Shown piece by piece: positions 42,913 through 52,017 of a stretch of 53,785 nucleotides of DNA; the stretch's first letter is position 1, and each line of letters opens with the position of its first letter. Source of the DNA: Cytophagaceae bacterium (GTDB lineage Bacteria > Bacteroidota > Bacteroidia > Cytophagales > Spirosomataceae); NCBI GenBank assembly GCA_947460975.1, contig CANHGO010000007.1, positions 1 to 53,785 on the forward strand, read 5' to 3'. The translations under genes were made by a program, and so were the position numbers. The notes beneath the pieces are model-generated. The model did no database searches. It was not told the DNA's origin and worked only from the letters and a program-made list of their open reading frames with translations.

Positions 42913-45900
42913 ATGCCAAATTTGTTGCGCCATATAAAGATTCTGTCTTATTTAATTTTTGCCTTTATTTATTCGTATAAAGGTCAAGCGCAATCCATTT
43001 CGGGTAACCCAGATCGGCTTCCTCAAGAAGTCAAGTCCTGGATATCAACCAGCAAATACAAGGATGCCCCCAAAATAGCGGATCAATTTATTAGCTTATG
43101 GTCTTCAAATACAGTAAGCGAAACGCATAAAAAGGAACTTCAGGCCATTTTGATTCAAATGCCTAAAGTGGGATTTCGAAGTCCTGTCTTGGCATATTTC
43201 TTTATACGAAACCTAGTCCAATTCCCAAATGAACCCGTATTGTTTTCGGATTTTGTGGAAGTCTGGAAAAAATTAGTAGCGCAAAAAGATTCAAAAACGG
43301 CCATGGTTTTGGCCGAACAATTGGACTCCTGGTTTTATAATAAGCAATTGACACAAACAGGAAATCTGACCATCAGCGTTCAAGGAAACTTACGAATTCT
43401 GTGGCCTACGATCCAAATAAAATTAATGGATACCTTACAATCCGCGGCTCAGAATGATGGTTGGGATACCGAATCGCCTCTATCAGATGTGCCTACCGCC
43501 GATTTTTATGACGAGCAGGCATCTTGGTTATTGCCTAGCAAAATTTCGGATGGTCCTAGGTTTACTTGGGAAAAATCTGAAGTTCGATTCAAAATAGGCA
43601 AGGATAGTCTTCGATTAGAAAGTAAGGAATTCTCATGGCTATTGAAGGATAAGTTTGGGATAGGTGCTGATGCGGATTTGGCGGGGGCCATTTGGGGAAT
43701 CCCAAATTCTAAAATGACATTACATGAATGGGAAATATTACCTCGGTCAGCAAGTCTTTTGGGAATTAAATCTACGTTAAGCATGGAGGGGAAGGCCAAC
43801 GAGGGAATGGCCAAAATTTCGTTAAAACGAAAAACGGGGGCGCCTAATTTTAATCTGGAATTTCGGTCAAATGACCCATTGAAAGAACCTATTGTAGGAG
43901 AATTTGGAAACGCAAAAGGCCGATTTTGGATTCAAGGAAATAAATTAGGCCTATTGGCTTCGCGTGAAGCAGCTCAACTCGAAATAGTCAAAAACAAAAA
44001 GATGATTGCCCGTGTTTTGGCACCCTCTTTTTGGATTTCGCCAGAAGGCTCCATTGATATACCTAAAGGTTCTTTTACTACTTATATAGGCGTGAAGGAC
44101 TCTTTGTATCATCCTTCCATTCGAGGCAATTGGTATGCAAAGGACCAGACTTTACATATTAAAAAGTTAGAAGGAATCGCCGAGGAAAGACTTTTGTTTG
44201 AAGATTCATATCATCAAATTAGAATTTCGGCCGACTTGGCCATTTTAAAAAGAAATGCAGATAAAATTGATTTTTACCGCATCTCTGGAAAGTCCCAAGT
44301 ACCCGCTTGGATAGAATCTTTTGATTATTATAGTCCCGATCGAATCGAAATGTTGCAAGGGACTTTGACGTTCAATCCAATGCGCGTTTTGTATAATTTC
44401 CTCATCGAGTCTAAACGTAATTGGGCCTATTTTGGAGATATTTTAGCGAAAAATAATAAGGAGTATAAAGCGCTGATGCCGGGTTTTAATACCTTTATTA
44501 AGGCAGGATACATTCATTATGATCCTAAAACGGATATCATTTCCTTCACTAAAATGGGAAGGCATTATGCCCAAGTACAATTTGCCAAAAAAGATTTTGA
44601 TAAATTTTTTGTGGCCTCCAATGCCAATCAAATTTCCCGCGATTCTGCCAATATATCCATTGACTTGGCCGCTCAAAAACTTATCGTCAGAGGGGTAAAA
44701 GAGGTTACGGTTTCAGACTCCTTAAAAGCAAATTTTATCCCTTCAGACCGGCAAATCGTCTTTAGCAAAGGCAGAGATTTTGATTTTAAAGGAGAAATTA
44801 AAATTGGAAATTATCGGTTTAGAGGCCCCTTGTTTGATTTTAATTTTTCCAATTTCTCGGTCAATTTTAAAGAGATAGATTCCATCACATTTTTGCCCAA
44901 ATTGAAAGACGGCTCCTTGGGAAATAGAGAGTTGGGGGGCCAATTTAAATATGGGGCGGGGACCATTTTATTAAGCCCACCCAATAACAAATCGGGCCGA
45001 TTGGGCGTAGCCGAATATCCAAAACTCATTATTCCTACCGGGGTAATCTCTTATTTTAATGAGCCTTGGCGAGCCAAAGGCGTCTATGGCAAAGAGTTTT
45101 ATTTTAAAGTTCCCCGTATTGAATTGGATAGTTTGACCCAAAAGGAAATTACGTTTGAAGGGAGTTTTTATACCGACGGCCTCATTCCTACTTTGAAGGT
45201 TTCGCTAGTATTAATGCCCGACCAGTCTTTTGGGTTTAAATATATCAGCAAAGCCCCTTTGGATTTGTATAAAAAACAAGCCAAATACATCATGTCTGAG
45301 CCATTGCTGATGGATAAATTAGGTTTACATGCTTCCGGGACTTTGCAGATTTTAAGCCTTTCGTCTATTCAAAAGTCGACCTACTTTTACCCTGATTCTT
45401 TGATATCTTCTGCACTAGAAGGAAAAATGGCATCAAATTATCAAGGAAAAAACATATTTCCTGAGACCAAATGGGCTACTCATGAATTAAGTTGGCGCCC
45501 GAGTCAAGACAGTCTTTGGGTCAAACCCATAAAAAATCAGCTTGCATTTTATCAAAGCCAAGTTCGTTTAGACGGACAAATGGGCGTTCATAATAAAAAG
45601 GTTTTTGCCCGCGGAAAACTTGTCTTTGGGGATGGAGTTTTCATCTCCAATCATTTTAATTTAGGTTTTTCTTTGTGGCAAACCAATCAAAGTGAAATGC
45701 GCATTGGAAGACAGATGTCTTCATTTAAGCCTGCTATTTTCACCAAAGCAATTACAGCGGAGGCCAATTTATTGACCCAAAAAGTTTCGATCAAACCGAG
45801 TGTAGAAACGCTTTCGAGCCAAGAAGAGAGCCCGATTATTTTTCCATACATTGCTTATCAAAGTATTTTGACGGAAGCACTTTGGGATCTGAAAGCAGAA

Positions 45901-47652
45901 CGGTTTAAGATGTTTGGGAAATCTGGTTTCGAGCTATCTCGTTGGCTTGAAGACAGCACCAGCAATCCTTCGGATAGCACTTTGATGACTTTGAAAAATC
46001 GAAATGTAGCCAGTGCAGACCAAGAAACACAGGGGTCAATTAAGGCTTTTTCGGCTGAATACGATTTAAAAGCGCAGTTTTTACAATTAGGAGGCGTTCA
46101 GCACGTGGCCATAGGTGCCGCTTTTGTATTTCCGGCGAAAGGCTTATTTGCGATTCAAAAGGATGGCCAATTTAAACCATTTTCCGGGGCAAGAGCCTTG
46201 TTGGATCCTTTGAATAATCTCCATAAATTATCGGATTTACGTGTCATTGAAGCTAATTCAGATGCCTGGAAAGGAGAGGCTAATTATCTGTTGCCCCGAA
46301 GCGATGGGGATACGGTGGCCATACCCATTAAAAACTTTGAATTCTTAAAAATTGAGAAACCCGCTCCTGCTTCAATTAAAACTAAATCAACGAACTCTGA
46401 ACCTTTGCAATGGGTTCAGGCGGAGGGTTTAATTCCTGAAAAAACACCTATTTTGTTGAGTGAACATCAGCAATATAAAGGAGAGGTTAATGTGGTTTCG
46501 AAAATGCCATTCTTAAAATTAAAGGGATTTATTCGGCCTTTGATTGGCTTAAAAAATTTCCGTTCGGCATGGATTCCTTTTGAAAATGCGAAAGGCGAAT
46601 CGGCCAATTTACGTTTAGATGCTAATCTGCGAGATGAGGCGGGCAGACCTGTTACGGCGGGAATTTTTATCAATGCGGATAATAAATTGTACCCTACTTT
46701 TTTAGGGCCCTTTTCAGATGAATTAGATCCGGTTCTTTTTTCAGCGGAAGGAGAAGTGAATGAGGGAAAAGAATCCTATGAAGTCAAAGGCAAATCAAGC
46801 GAATTGAGGCTATTTATTGACCAGAAAAGGATGGAAGCCAATGGTCCTGTTCAGCTATTTACGGGAAATGAAGGGATTAAGTCTTTTGGTAAAATCAATT
46901 TATCTACCGATACGTTAAGCCCACGAATAGAGGCTTGGCTGAGCATCCAATACCCGATTCCCGCCACCGTTTTAAAAGTCATGGGAGACCGAATTGTCAA
47001 ATATAATTTGGACGAAGGCTACATTTCTACGTCGGCCGATGAGCCGGAGGATCGGGATGAATATTTAAAAAGAGTCGAGTTTTTATTGAAAAAACCGTTG
47101 GTCGACCCGACGCGAACAAAAATGGATCAGGCTCATTTGGCCTTAGATAAAGTCTCTCTTGAATTTGCCAAAAACATCAATTTCTCGAAGGTCCATTGGT
47201 CCTGGTCGGCAAATACAAGTTCATTTTATACCTTAGGTGGATTGCCTTTAGTGAATGTGGGGCCGGTGGACATTAACAGTACGATAAAAGGATATATGGA
47301 GGTTATAAAGAAGCCAAACAAGGAAGAGTTTTATGGGTATTGGGAATTATCGGAAGATCTTTGGTATTATTTTGCGTACTTTAATGGTGAATTAGGGGTG
47401 TTTTCTTCTGACAATCAATTTTTGGCAGCCATTCGTGAAGCCGTTAAAAATGAAAAAGGAGATAAAAAAGACAAAGATGTGGTGCGGGTTGTAGAAGCGG
47501 CGGCAGACGAAAAAGAGACTTTTTTGAAACGGTTTTTGTTGTATTACCGACAAGCAAGCGTAACGAAAAAAGCAGTGAATACCAAAAAGCAAGCCCCTGT
47601 TAAAGAAGCACCTAAGTCGACAAAACCGAAAACAAAACAAGGCGGATTTTAA
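42913..47652 (+). CDS. Giant secreted beta-rich protein of unknown function
   Basis: 1579 residues from ATG 42913, chosen because MPNLLRHIKILSYLIFAFIY then GQAQ makes a normal signal peptide; the frame reaches an ATG at 42883. The N-terminal ~150 residues are helical (KELQAILIQMPKVGFRSPVLAYFFI). Most of the rest is beta-strand-rich, with recurring short motifs of the type GxxxFxxG (RDFDFKGEIKIGNYRFRGPLFDF; SGRLGVAEYPKLIIPTGVISYF). The C-terminus is Lys-rich and probably disordered (KKAVNTKKQAPVKEAPKSTKPK). Extended repetitive beta structure recalls AsmA/TamB or LptA/OstA-type lipid-bridging proteins, but I see no family signature. Next comes a PlsC gene 9 bp downstream, so envelope or lipid work is inferred. 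Confidence 0.6.
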   Translation: MPNLLRHIKILSYLIFAFIYSYKGQAQSISGNPDRLPQEVKSWISTSKYKDAPKIADQFISLWSSNTVSETHKKELQAILIQMPKVGFRSPVLAYFFIRNLVQFPNEPVLFSDFVEVWKKLVAQKDSKTAMVLAEQLDSWFYNKQLTQTGNLTISVQGNLRILWPTIQIKLMDTLQSAAQNDGWDTESPLSDVPTADFYDEQASWLLPSKISDGPRFTWEKSEVRFKIGKDSLRLESKEFSWLLKDKFGIGADADLAGAIWGIPNSKMTLHEWEILPRSASLLGIKSTLSMEGKANEGMAKISLKRKTGAPNFNLEFRSNDPLKEPIVGEFGNAKGRFWIQGNKLGLLASREAAQLEIVKNKKMIARVLAPSFWISPEGSIDIPKGSFTTYIGVKDSLYHPSIRGNWYAKDQTLHIKKLEGIAEERLLFEDSYHQIRISADLAILKRNADKIDFYRISGKSQVPAWIESFDYYSPDRIEMLQGTLTFNPMRVLYNFLIESKRNWAYFGDILAKNNKEYKALMPGFNTFIKAGYIHYDPKTDIISFTKMGRHYAQVQFAKKDFDKFFVASNANQISRDSANISIDLAAQKLIVRGVKEVTVSDSLKANFIPSDRQIVFSKGRDFDFKGEIKIGNYRFRGPLFDFNFSNFSVNFKEIDSITFLPKLKDGSLGNRELGGQFKYGAGTILLSPPNNKSGRLGVAEYPKLIIPTGVISYFNEPWRAKGVYGKEFYFKVPRIELDSLTQKEITFEGSFYTDGLIPTLKVSLVLMPDQSFGFKYISKAPLDLYKKQAKYIMSEPLLMDKLGLHASGTLQILSLSSIQKSTYFYPDSLISSALEGKMASNYQGKNIFPETKWATHELSWRPSQDSLWVKPIKNQLAFYQSQVRLDGQMGVHNKKVFARGKLVFGDGVFISNHFNLGFSLWQTNQSEMRIGRQMSSFKPAIFTKAITAEANLLTQKVSIKPSVETLSSQEESPIIFPYIAYQSILTEALWDLKAERFKMFGKSGFELSRWLEDSTSNPSDSTLMTLKNRNVASADQETQGSIKAFSAEYDLKAQFLQLGGVQHVAIGAAFVFPAKGLFAIQKDGQFKPFSGARALLDPLNNLHKLSDLRVIEANSDAWKGEANYLLPRSDGDTVAIPIKNFEFLKIEKPAPASIKTKSTNSEPLQWVQAEGLIPEKTPILLSEHQQYKGEVNVVSKMPFLKLKGFIRPLIGLKNFRSAWIPFENAKGESANLRLDANLRDEAGRPVTAGIFINADNKLYPTFLGPFSDELDPVLFSAEGEVNEGKESYEVKGKSSELRLFIDQKRMEANGPVQLFTGNEGIKSFGKINLSTDTLSPRIEAWLSIQYPIPATVLKVMGDRIVKYNLDEGYISTSADEPEDRDEYLKRVEFLLKKPLVDPTRTKMDQAHLALDKVSLEFAKNINFSKVHWSWSANTSSFYTLGGLPLVNVGPVDINSTIKGYMEVIKKPNKEEFYGYWELSEDLWYYFAYFNGELGVFSSDNQFLAAIREAVKNEKGDKKDKDVVRVVEAAADEKETFLKRFLLYYRQASVTKKAVNTKKQAPVKEAPKSTKPKTKQGGF

Positions 47653-47661
47653 TCCATTATT

Positions 47662-48450
47662 ATGGCATCCAAACTGACAAGATTATTTCAATTTATGGAT
47701 ACGCTGGGCATAGGTGAAAGGGACCCTTTCGGCAATCCAATCGTATTTAAGCGCCTAACTATGATTGTTATGGGGTTTTTGACCTATAGCCGTTTGCGTT
47801 TTTATAATAAGACCATTATTAAGGGCACCGAATATTTAGACGAACTTCCCGAAAACGGAATTCTCTTTTTGCCCAACCACCAGACTTATTTCATGGATGT
47901 GATTTGTTTATACCACATCTTTTTTTCGGTCAAATGGGGCATTAAAAATTCCATCAATTACCCCATTTATTTATTGGCCCCCCGGTCTAATTTATTTTAT
48001 GTCGCAGCAGCCGAGACGATGAAAGAAGATGGCTTGTTGCCGAGAATTTTTGCACAAGCCGGTGCCATTTTAGTCAATCGTTCTTGGAGGGCAAAAGGCG
48101 AAGATGTTAAGCGGGAAGTGGATTTAGAGGCTGTTGCCAAAATAGGAAAAGGCTTAAAATGTGGTTGGGTTGTTAGTTTTCCACAAGGAACCACACGTGC
48201 TTTTGCTCCCCTTAGAAAAGGGACGGCTCATTTGATTAAGGGCGAAAATCCGTTGGTCGTACCTGTTCGAATTAATGGATTTAGAAGGGCCTTTGATAAA
48301 AAAGGCTTGCTGATGAAAAAGCGAAATACGAATTTAACGGTAGAATTTAGGGAGCCTATTCGGTTTAATCCGGAAGATTCTGTTGAAGATATCATGCAAA
48401 AATTAACCATGGAGTTGGGATTAGATTTGGACGATGATAACCAAGACTAA
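47662..48450 (+). CDS. PlsC-type 1-acyl-glycerol-phosphate acyltransferase family protein
   Basis: 262 residues. Signatures: NHQTYFMD (NHxxxxD) near 73 in GILFLPNHQTYFMDVICL, the block around APRSNLFYVAAAETMKEDG, and the third motif FPQGTTRAF (EGTR-like) near 175. It probably acylates a lysophospholipid at the inner membrane. The gene follows the giant protein and overlaps recO by 17 bp, so it lies in the same transcript. Confidence 0.86.
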   Translation: MASKLTRLFQFMDTLGIGERDPFGNPIVFKRLTMIVMGFLTYSRLRFYNKTIIKGTEYLDELPENGILFLPNHQTYFMDVICLYHIFFSVKWGIKNSINYPIYLLAPRSNLFYVAAAETMKEDGLLPRIFAQAGAILVNRSWRAKGEDVKREVDLEAVAKIGKGLKCGWVVSFPQGTTRAFAPLRKGTAHLIKGENPLVVPVRINGFRRAFDKKGLLMKKRNTNLTVEFREPIRFNPEDSVEDIMQKLTMELGLDLDDDNQD

Positions 48451-49120
48451 GGGACTTGTTCTACATAATTTAAAGTACCGAGAAACATCTTTGTTGGTGA
48501 CAATTTACACCGCTGAGTTCGGCATTGCATCCTACATAGAAAATGGAGTACGATCGGCCAAGGCGAAGCATAAAATGGCACTGTTCCAACCCTTGACCTT
48601 GTTGGACCTGGAAGTTTTTCACAAACCAGGCCGCGGACTTCACCGAATTTCAGAAGCAAAATGCTATTTTCCGTATCGCCAAATTCCTTTTGACGTAGGC
48701 AAATCCAGCATCGCTTTATTTTTAAGTGAGATATTAGGTAAAGTTTTAAAAGAAGAAGAAGCGAATTTTCCATTGTATGATTTTCTAGAAGAATCGTTCC
48801 AATTTTTGGATGGCGCTCAAGGAAATTATGAAAATTTTCATATCCAATTTCTTTGGAATTTGGCCTCATTTTTAGGCTTTGCACCTGGGAATACGGAGGA
48901 GTTGATAGACCAATTAAAACAGTCTCAATTTTCGGGGGCAAATGTCATCGATGCTAAATTATTGAGCGAGCTTGTCATGGCAAATTATGGCGAGTCATTT
49001 ATAATTTCTCGATCTCAGCGCAAGGAATGTTTGTCCGGACTTTTGTATTTTTACCGCTTGCATATCGAGTCATTTGGAGAACTAAGGTCTTGGGAAATTT
49101 TGCAAGAAGTTATGGCATGA
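48434..49120 (+). CDS. recO: DNA repair protein RecO
   Basis: 228 residues, normal length. N-terminal OB fold begins MITKTKGLVLHNLKYRETSLLVTIYTAEFGIASYI with the family pattern GxxR(S/A)xK (GVRSAKAKHK); a helical C-terminal domain follows. It loads RecA onto SSB-coated gaps together with RecR. No zinc-binding cysteines are present, as in many Bacteroidota RecO. It overlaps the acyltransferase by 17 bp and the M61 gene by 4 bp (ATGA). Confidence 0.92.
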   Translation: MITKTKGLVLHNLKYRETSLLVTIYTAEFGIASYIENGVRSAKAKHKMALFQPLTLLDLEVFHKPGRGLHRISEAKCYFPYRQIPFDVGKSSIALFLSEILGKVLKEEEANFPLYDFLEESFQFLDGAQGNYENFHIQFLWNLASFLGFAPGNTEELIDQLKQSQFSGANVIDAKLLSELVMANYGESFIISRSQRKECLSGLLYFYRLHIESFGELRSWEILQEVMA

Positions 49121-50499
49121 AATATACGATATCCGCCGACAAGGAAAATTGGCTCCAAATAAGCTGTGAGTTTCAACCTAAGAAATTAGGGAGGTTGAAA
49201 ATAGGATTGCCTATTTGGCGCCCGGGCCGGTACCAAGTACAAAACTTTGCTAAAAATATACCGGAGATAAAATCCTTCCAAGGAGATCAACAGATTTCCA
49301 TAGACAAGATTGAATCTTCCGTTTGGGTTTTAAATTGTACGGAAATCGCTCCTATTACGTTGGTGTACACTTATTTTGCCGTTCAGCGAGATGCGGGAGG
49401 TTCGGTGGCTACTGCGGACATGTTGTACATTAATTTTGTCAATTGCCTCATTTGTCCCAGAGGGTTTGAAAATCAGGCATGCGAGGTGAGGATAAATTTT
49501 CCGGGCCAATGGCAATTTGCTACCTCTTTGACATTTAAAAATGATGCGTTTCAAGCGCGCACTTATCGGGAATTAGTAGATTCGCCTTTTCTTGCCGCCG
49601 CAGAAATATTTTCATATTCTTGGAAGGAAGCGGGGGCCCAATTTTTTATTCAGGGCATAGGTCCATCCACTGTTTTTTCAGACCCATTGATCGACGCGTA
49701 TCAGAAAATTGTTGCTTATCAATGCGCCTGGATGGGAGAATTACCGGTCAAGAAATATCATTTTTTACATTGGATTTGTCCTGAACCTTTTTATCACGGA
49801 GTGGAGCATACAAAATCCACAATGATGGTCATGGGGCCAGAAGATCGCGCATGTTACGATGATTTAATTGGCCTAGCATCGCATGAATTTTTTCATGTTT
49901 GGAATATTGCCACCATTAGGCCAAAGCCATTGTTGCCTTATCGCTATGGCGAAATTACATATTTCGAAACGGCCTGGATTGTGGAAGGCGTGACGACCTA
50001 TTTGGGGGATTGGTTTTTAAAAGCGTCTGGCGTCATTCATGAAGAGGAATATTTGAATTTGCTTTTGGGGAATTTGAAATTACATTTTGACCGAGACCGT
50101 TATTCGGTTCAGTCGCTCACCCAGAGTTCGATGGATTTATGGTTGGACGGTTACGGCTCCTCCACCCCCGGAAAGCGAGTTTCCATTTATTTTAAAGGGG
50201 CGATTGTCGCCTTGGGATTAGACTTATTAATCCAACAAAAATTTGGCGGCGCCAAGTCCATTCGAGAGGTAATGCAACAGATGAATGCACGTTTTGGAAA
50301 TCTCAAAAAAGGATATGAACAAAGCGATTTTTTTAGGATCGCCGAAGAGGTGTATGAAGCGCCGCTAACCGAATTTTGGAATGTTTGGGTGCTAGGATCG
50401 GAGGACTTATTGGATCCATTGGCCACCATTTTACGAAATTCAGGACTAAATTTATCAGAAGATCTTACGGTGGGGCTTCAGCTCAACAAAATTTCCTAG
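49117..50499 (+). CDS. M61-family glycyl aminopeptidase-like metallopeptidase
   Basis: 460 residues from ATG 49117, overlapping the recO stop. Zinc motif HExxH in GLASHEFFHVWNIATIRP near 262, third ligand Glu in ETAWIVEGVTTYLGDW. The N-terminal domain (ISCEFQPKKLGRLKIGLPIWRPGRYQ) and closing helical region fit M61. Most M61 proteins carry a C-terminal PDZ domain and are near 600 residues; here the protein ends about where PDZ would begin. No signal peptide, so cytoplasmic location is likely. Substrate unknown. Confidence 0.85.
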   Translation: MKYTISADKENWLQISCEFQPKKLGRLKIGLPIWRPGRYQVQNFAKNIPEIKSFQGDQQISIDKIESSVWVLNCTEIAPITLVYTYFAVQRDAGGSVATADMLYINFVNCLICPRGFENQACEVRINFPGQWQFATSLTFKNDAFQARTYRELVDSPFLAAAEIFSYSWKEAGAQFFIQGIGPSTVFSDPLIDAYQKIVAYQCAWMGELPVKKYHFLHWICPEPFYHGVEHTKSTMMVMGPEDRACYDDLIGLASHEFFHVWNIATIRPKPLLPYRYGEITYFETAWIVEGVTTYLGDWFLKASGVIHEEEYLNLLLGNLKLHFDRDRYSVQSLTQSSMDLWLDGYGSSTPGKRVSIYFKGAIVALGLDLLIQQKFGGAKSIREVMQQMNARFGNLKKGYEQSDFFRIAEEVYEAPLTEFWNVWVLGSEDLLDPLATILRNSGLNLSEDLTVGLQLNKIS

Positions 50500-50659
50500 T
50501 ATTCAGACTCAATTTTCAGGAAAGAATATTTCATTTTAGGCTTGTCATTAGAGCCTATGTGCAAGAATTGAAATATAAGTTTACTTATTTTCTTTTCAGT
50601 ATATATTATGTCGGATAAGGGCGCTATCAATTTTCTAATTGTTTTGGAATTTTGTAGCT

Positions 50660-51004
50660 ATGAAAGACTTCGCCGCTCGAATTCGAAAAATTAGAAATGC
50701 CAAGGAATATAGCCAAGAGTATGTGTCTATGCAATTAGGCATAACCATGTCGGCCTATTCTAAAATTGAACGAGGAATCACTGACCCTTCCTTGTCAAGG
50801 ATGATCCAAATTGCTGCTATTTTGGAATTTGAATTAGCTGATTTTTCCCCATTTAGGGCTAGTAACGAAATGCCCAATTGGGAGGAAGAGTCAAAATTTC
50901 AAGAATATGGCTTTGTGACTCGGAAAGAGTTTGCCGAATATGTAAAGGTGGTCAGTGAATTACAGGCCAAATTGAACGAGATCCAGAACAAATTATCGCA
51001 ATAA
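50660..51004 (+). CDS. XRE-family helix-turn-helix regulator
   Basis: 114 residues from ATG 50660 (MKDFAARIRKIRNAKEYSQEY). Residues ~5-60 form the HTH_3 domain, with YSQEYVSMQLGITMSAYSKIERGITDPSLSRM as helix-turn-helix. The C-terminal third is a coiled coil (TRKEFAEYVKVVSELQAKLNEIQNKL), suggesting a dimer. Single gene upstream of hemB; targets unknown. The region before it (50500-50659) holds a weak hairpin TAGGCT/AGCCTA (50537-50557) but no T tract. Confidence 0.85.
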   Translation: MKDFAARIRKIRNAKEYSQEYVSMQLGITMSAYSKIERGITDPSLSRMIQIAAILEFELADFSPFRASNEMPNWEEESKFQEYGFVTRKEFAEYVKVVSELQAKLNEIQNKLSQ

Positions 51005-51016
51005 AATTATAATTTG

Positions 51017-51024
51017 TACCTTTG
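51017..51024 (+). promoter_or_regulatory. -7 element TACCTTTG for hemB
   Basis: TACCTTTG matches TAnnTTTG and lies 18 bp before the hemB ATG. No TTG is found at the expected upstream distance, so this is partial support. Confidence 0.45.
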
Positions 51025-51042
51025 TTTTCTAATTAAATTTCG

Positions 51043-52014
51043 ATGTTACAAAGGCCCCGTAGAAATCGTTCCAGTGCTGTAATTCGTTCCATGGTCGAGG
51101 AAACTAGACTTTCCGTGAAGGACATGTTATTTCCTTTATTTGTGATGGAGGGGAAAAATGTGAGCACCGAAATCAAATCCATGCCGGGCATTTATCGCTA
51201 CTCAACGGATTTATTACTCAAAGAAATTGAATCATGTGTTAATTTAGGCATTCAATCGTTTGCCTTATTTCCCCAAATAGCAGAATCAAAAAAGGATTCT
51301 ACCGCTTCAGAAAGTCATAAAAAAGGCTCCCTTTATTTGGAGAGTATTTATGAAGTAAGCAAAAGATTTCCTGAAATCAGTCTTTTGACGGATGTTGCGA
51401 TGGACCCATACAGTTCAGATGGGCATGACGGAATCGTTCAAGGAGGACAAATTTTAAATGATGAAACATTACCTGTTTTGGCTAAAATGGCGATTGCCCA
51501 AGCACAAGCAGGTTCTAAATTGATCGGCCCTTCAGACATGATGGATGGCCGCATCGGATATTTGCGCGAGTCATTGGACGACGCGGGCTTCTCACATGTG
51601 GGCATTATGGCCTATACAGCTAAATATGCCTCCGCATTTTATGGACCTTTTCGGGATGCACTTGAATCAGCGCCTAAATTTGGCGATAAAAAAACATATC
51701 AAATGAATCCGGCTAATCGCCGAGAAGCCTTAATAGAACTAGAATTAGATGAATCCGAGGGGGCCGATTTTTTAATGGTCAAACCAGCTTTGGCTTATTT
51801 GGATATCATCGCTTTGTTAAGAGAAAATTCGCATTTACCCATTGCCGCCTATAATGTTTCAGGGGAATATGCGATGATTAAAGCGGCGGGCCAACAAGGT
51901 TGGATCGATGGTGAAAAGGCGATGCTGGAATGTTTGCTGTCCATCAAACGAGCAGGAGCCCAAGTGATTTTAACCTATTTTGCCAAAGAGTTTGCTCAAT
52001 TAAAAATTTCATAA
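51043..52014 (+). CDS. hemB: Delta-aminolevulinic acid dehydratase (porphobilinogen synthase)
   Basis: 323 residues, full length. The metal-binding loop reads TDVAMDPYSSDGHDGI: the three zinc cysteines of the human and E. coli enzymes are absent and replaced by Ala, Asp and Asp, as in magnesium-dependent Pseudomonas-type enzymes. The two active-site lysines are in YTAKYASAFYGPFRDA and FLMVKPALAYLDII. It condenses two 5-aminolevulinate molecules to porphobilinogen for haem. Only hemB of the pathway is in the window; the purM-like gene follows by 3 bp. Confidence 0.97.
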   Translation: MLQRPRRNRSSAVIRSMVEETRLSVKDMLFPLFVMEGKNVSTEIKSMPGIYRYSTDLLLKEIESCVNLGIQSFALFPQIAESKKDSTASESHKKGSLYLESIYEVSKRFPEISLLTDVAMDPYSSDGHDGIVQGGQILNDETLPVLAKMAIAQAQAGSKLIGPSDMMDGRIGYLRESLDDAGFSHVGIMAYTAKYASAFYGPFRDALESAPKFGDKKTYQMNPANRREALIELELDESEGADFLMVKPALAYLDIIALLRENSHLPIAAYNVSGEYAMIKAAGQQGWIDGEKAMLECLLSIKRAGAQVILTYFAKEFAQLKIS

Positions 52015-52017
52015 AAT

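Noticed and set aside
48447-48941. 164-residue minus-strand frame opposite recO
   Set aside because: It is antisense to a clear recO and has no domain character; a shadow frame.
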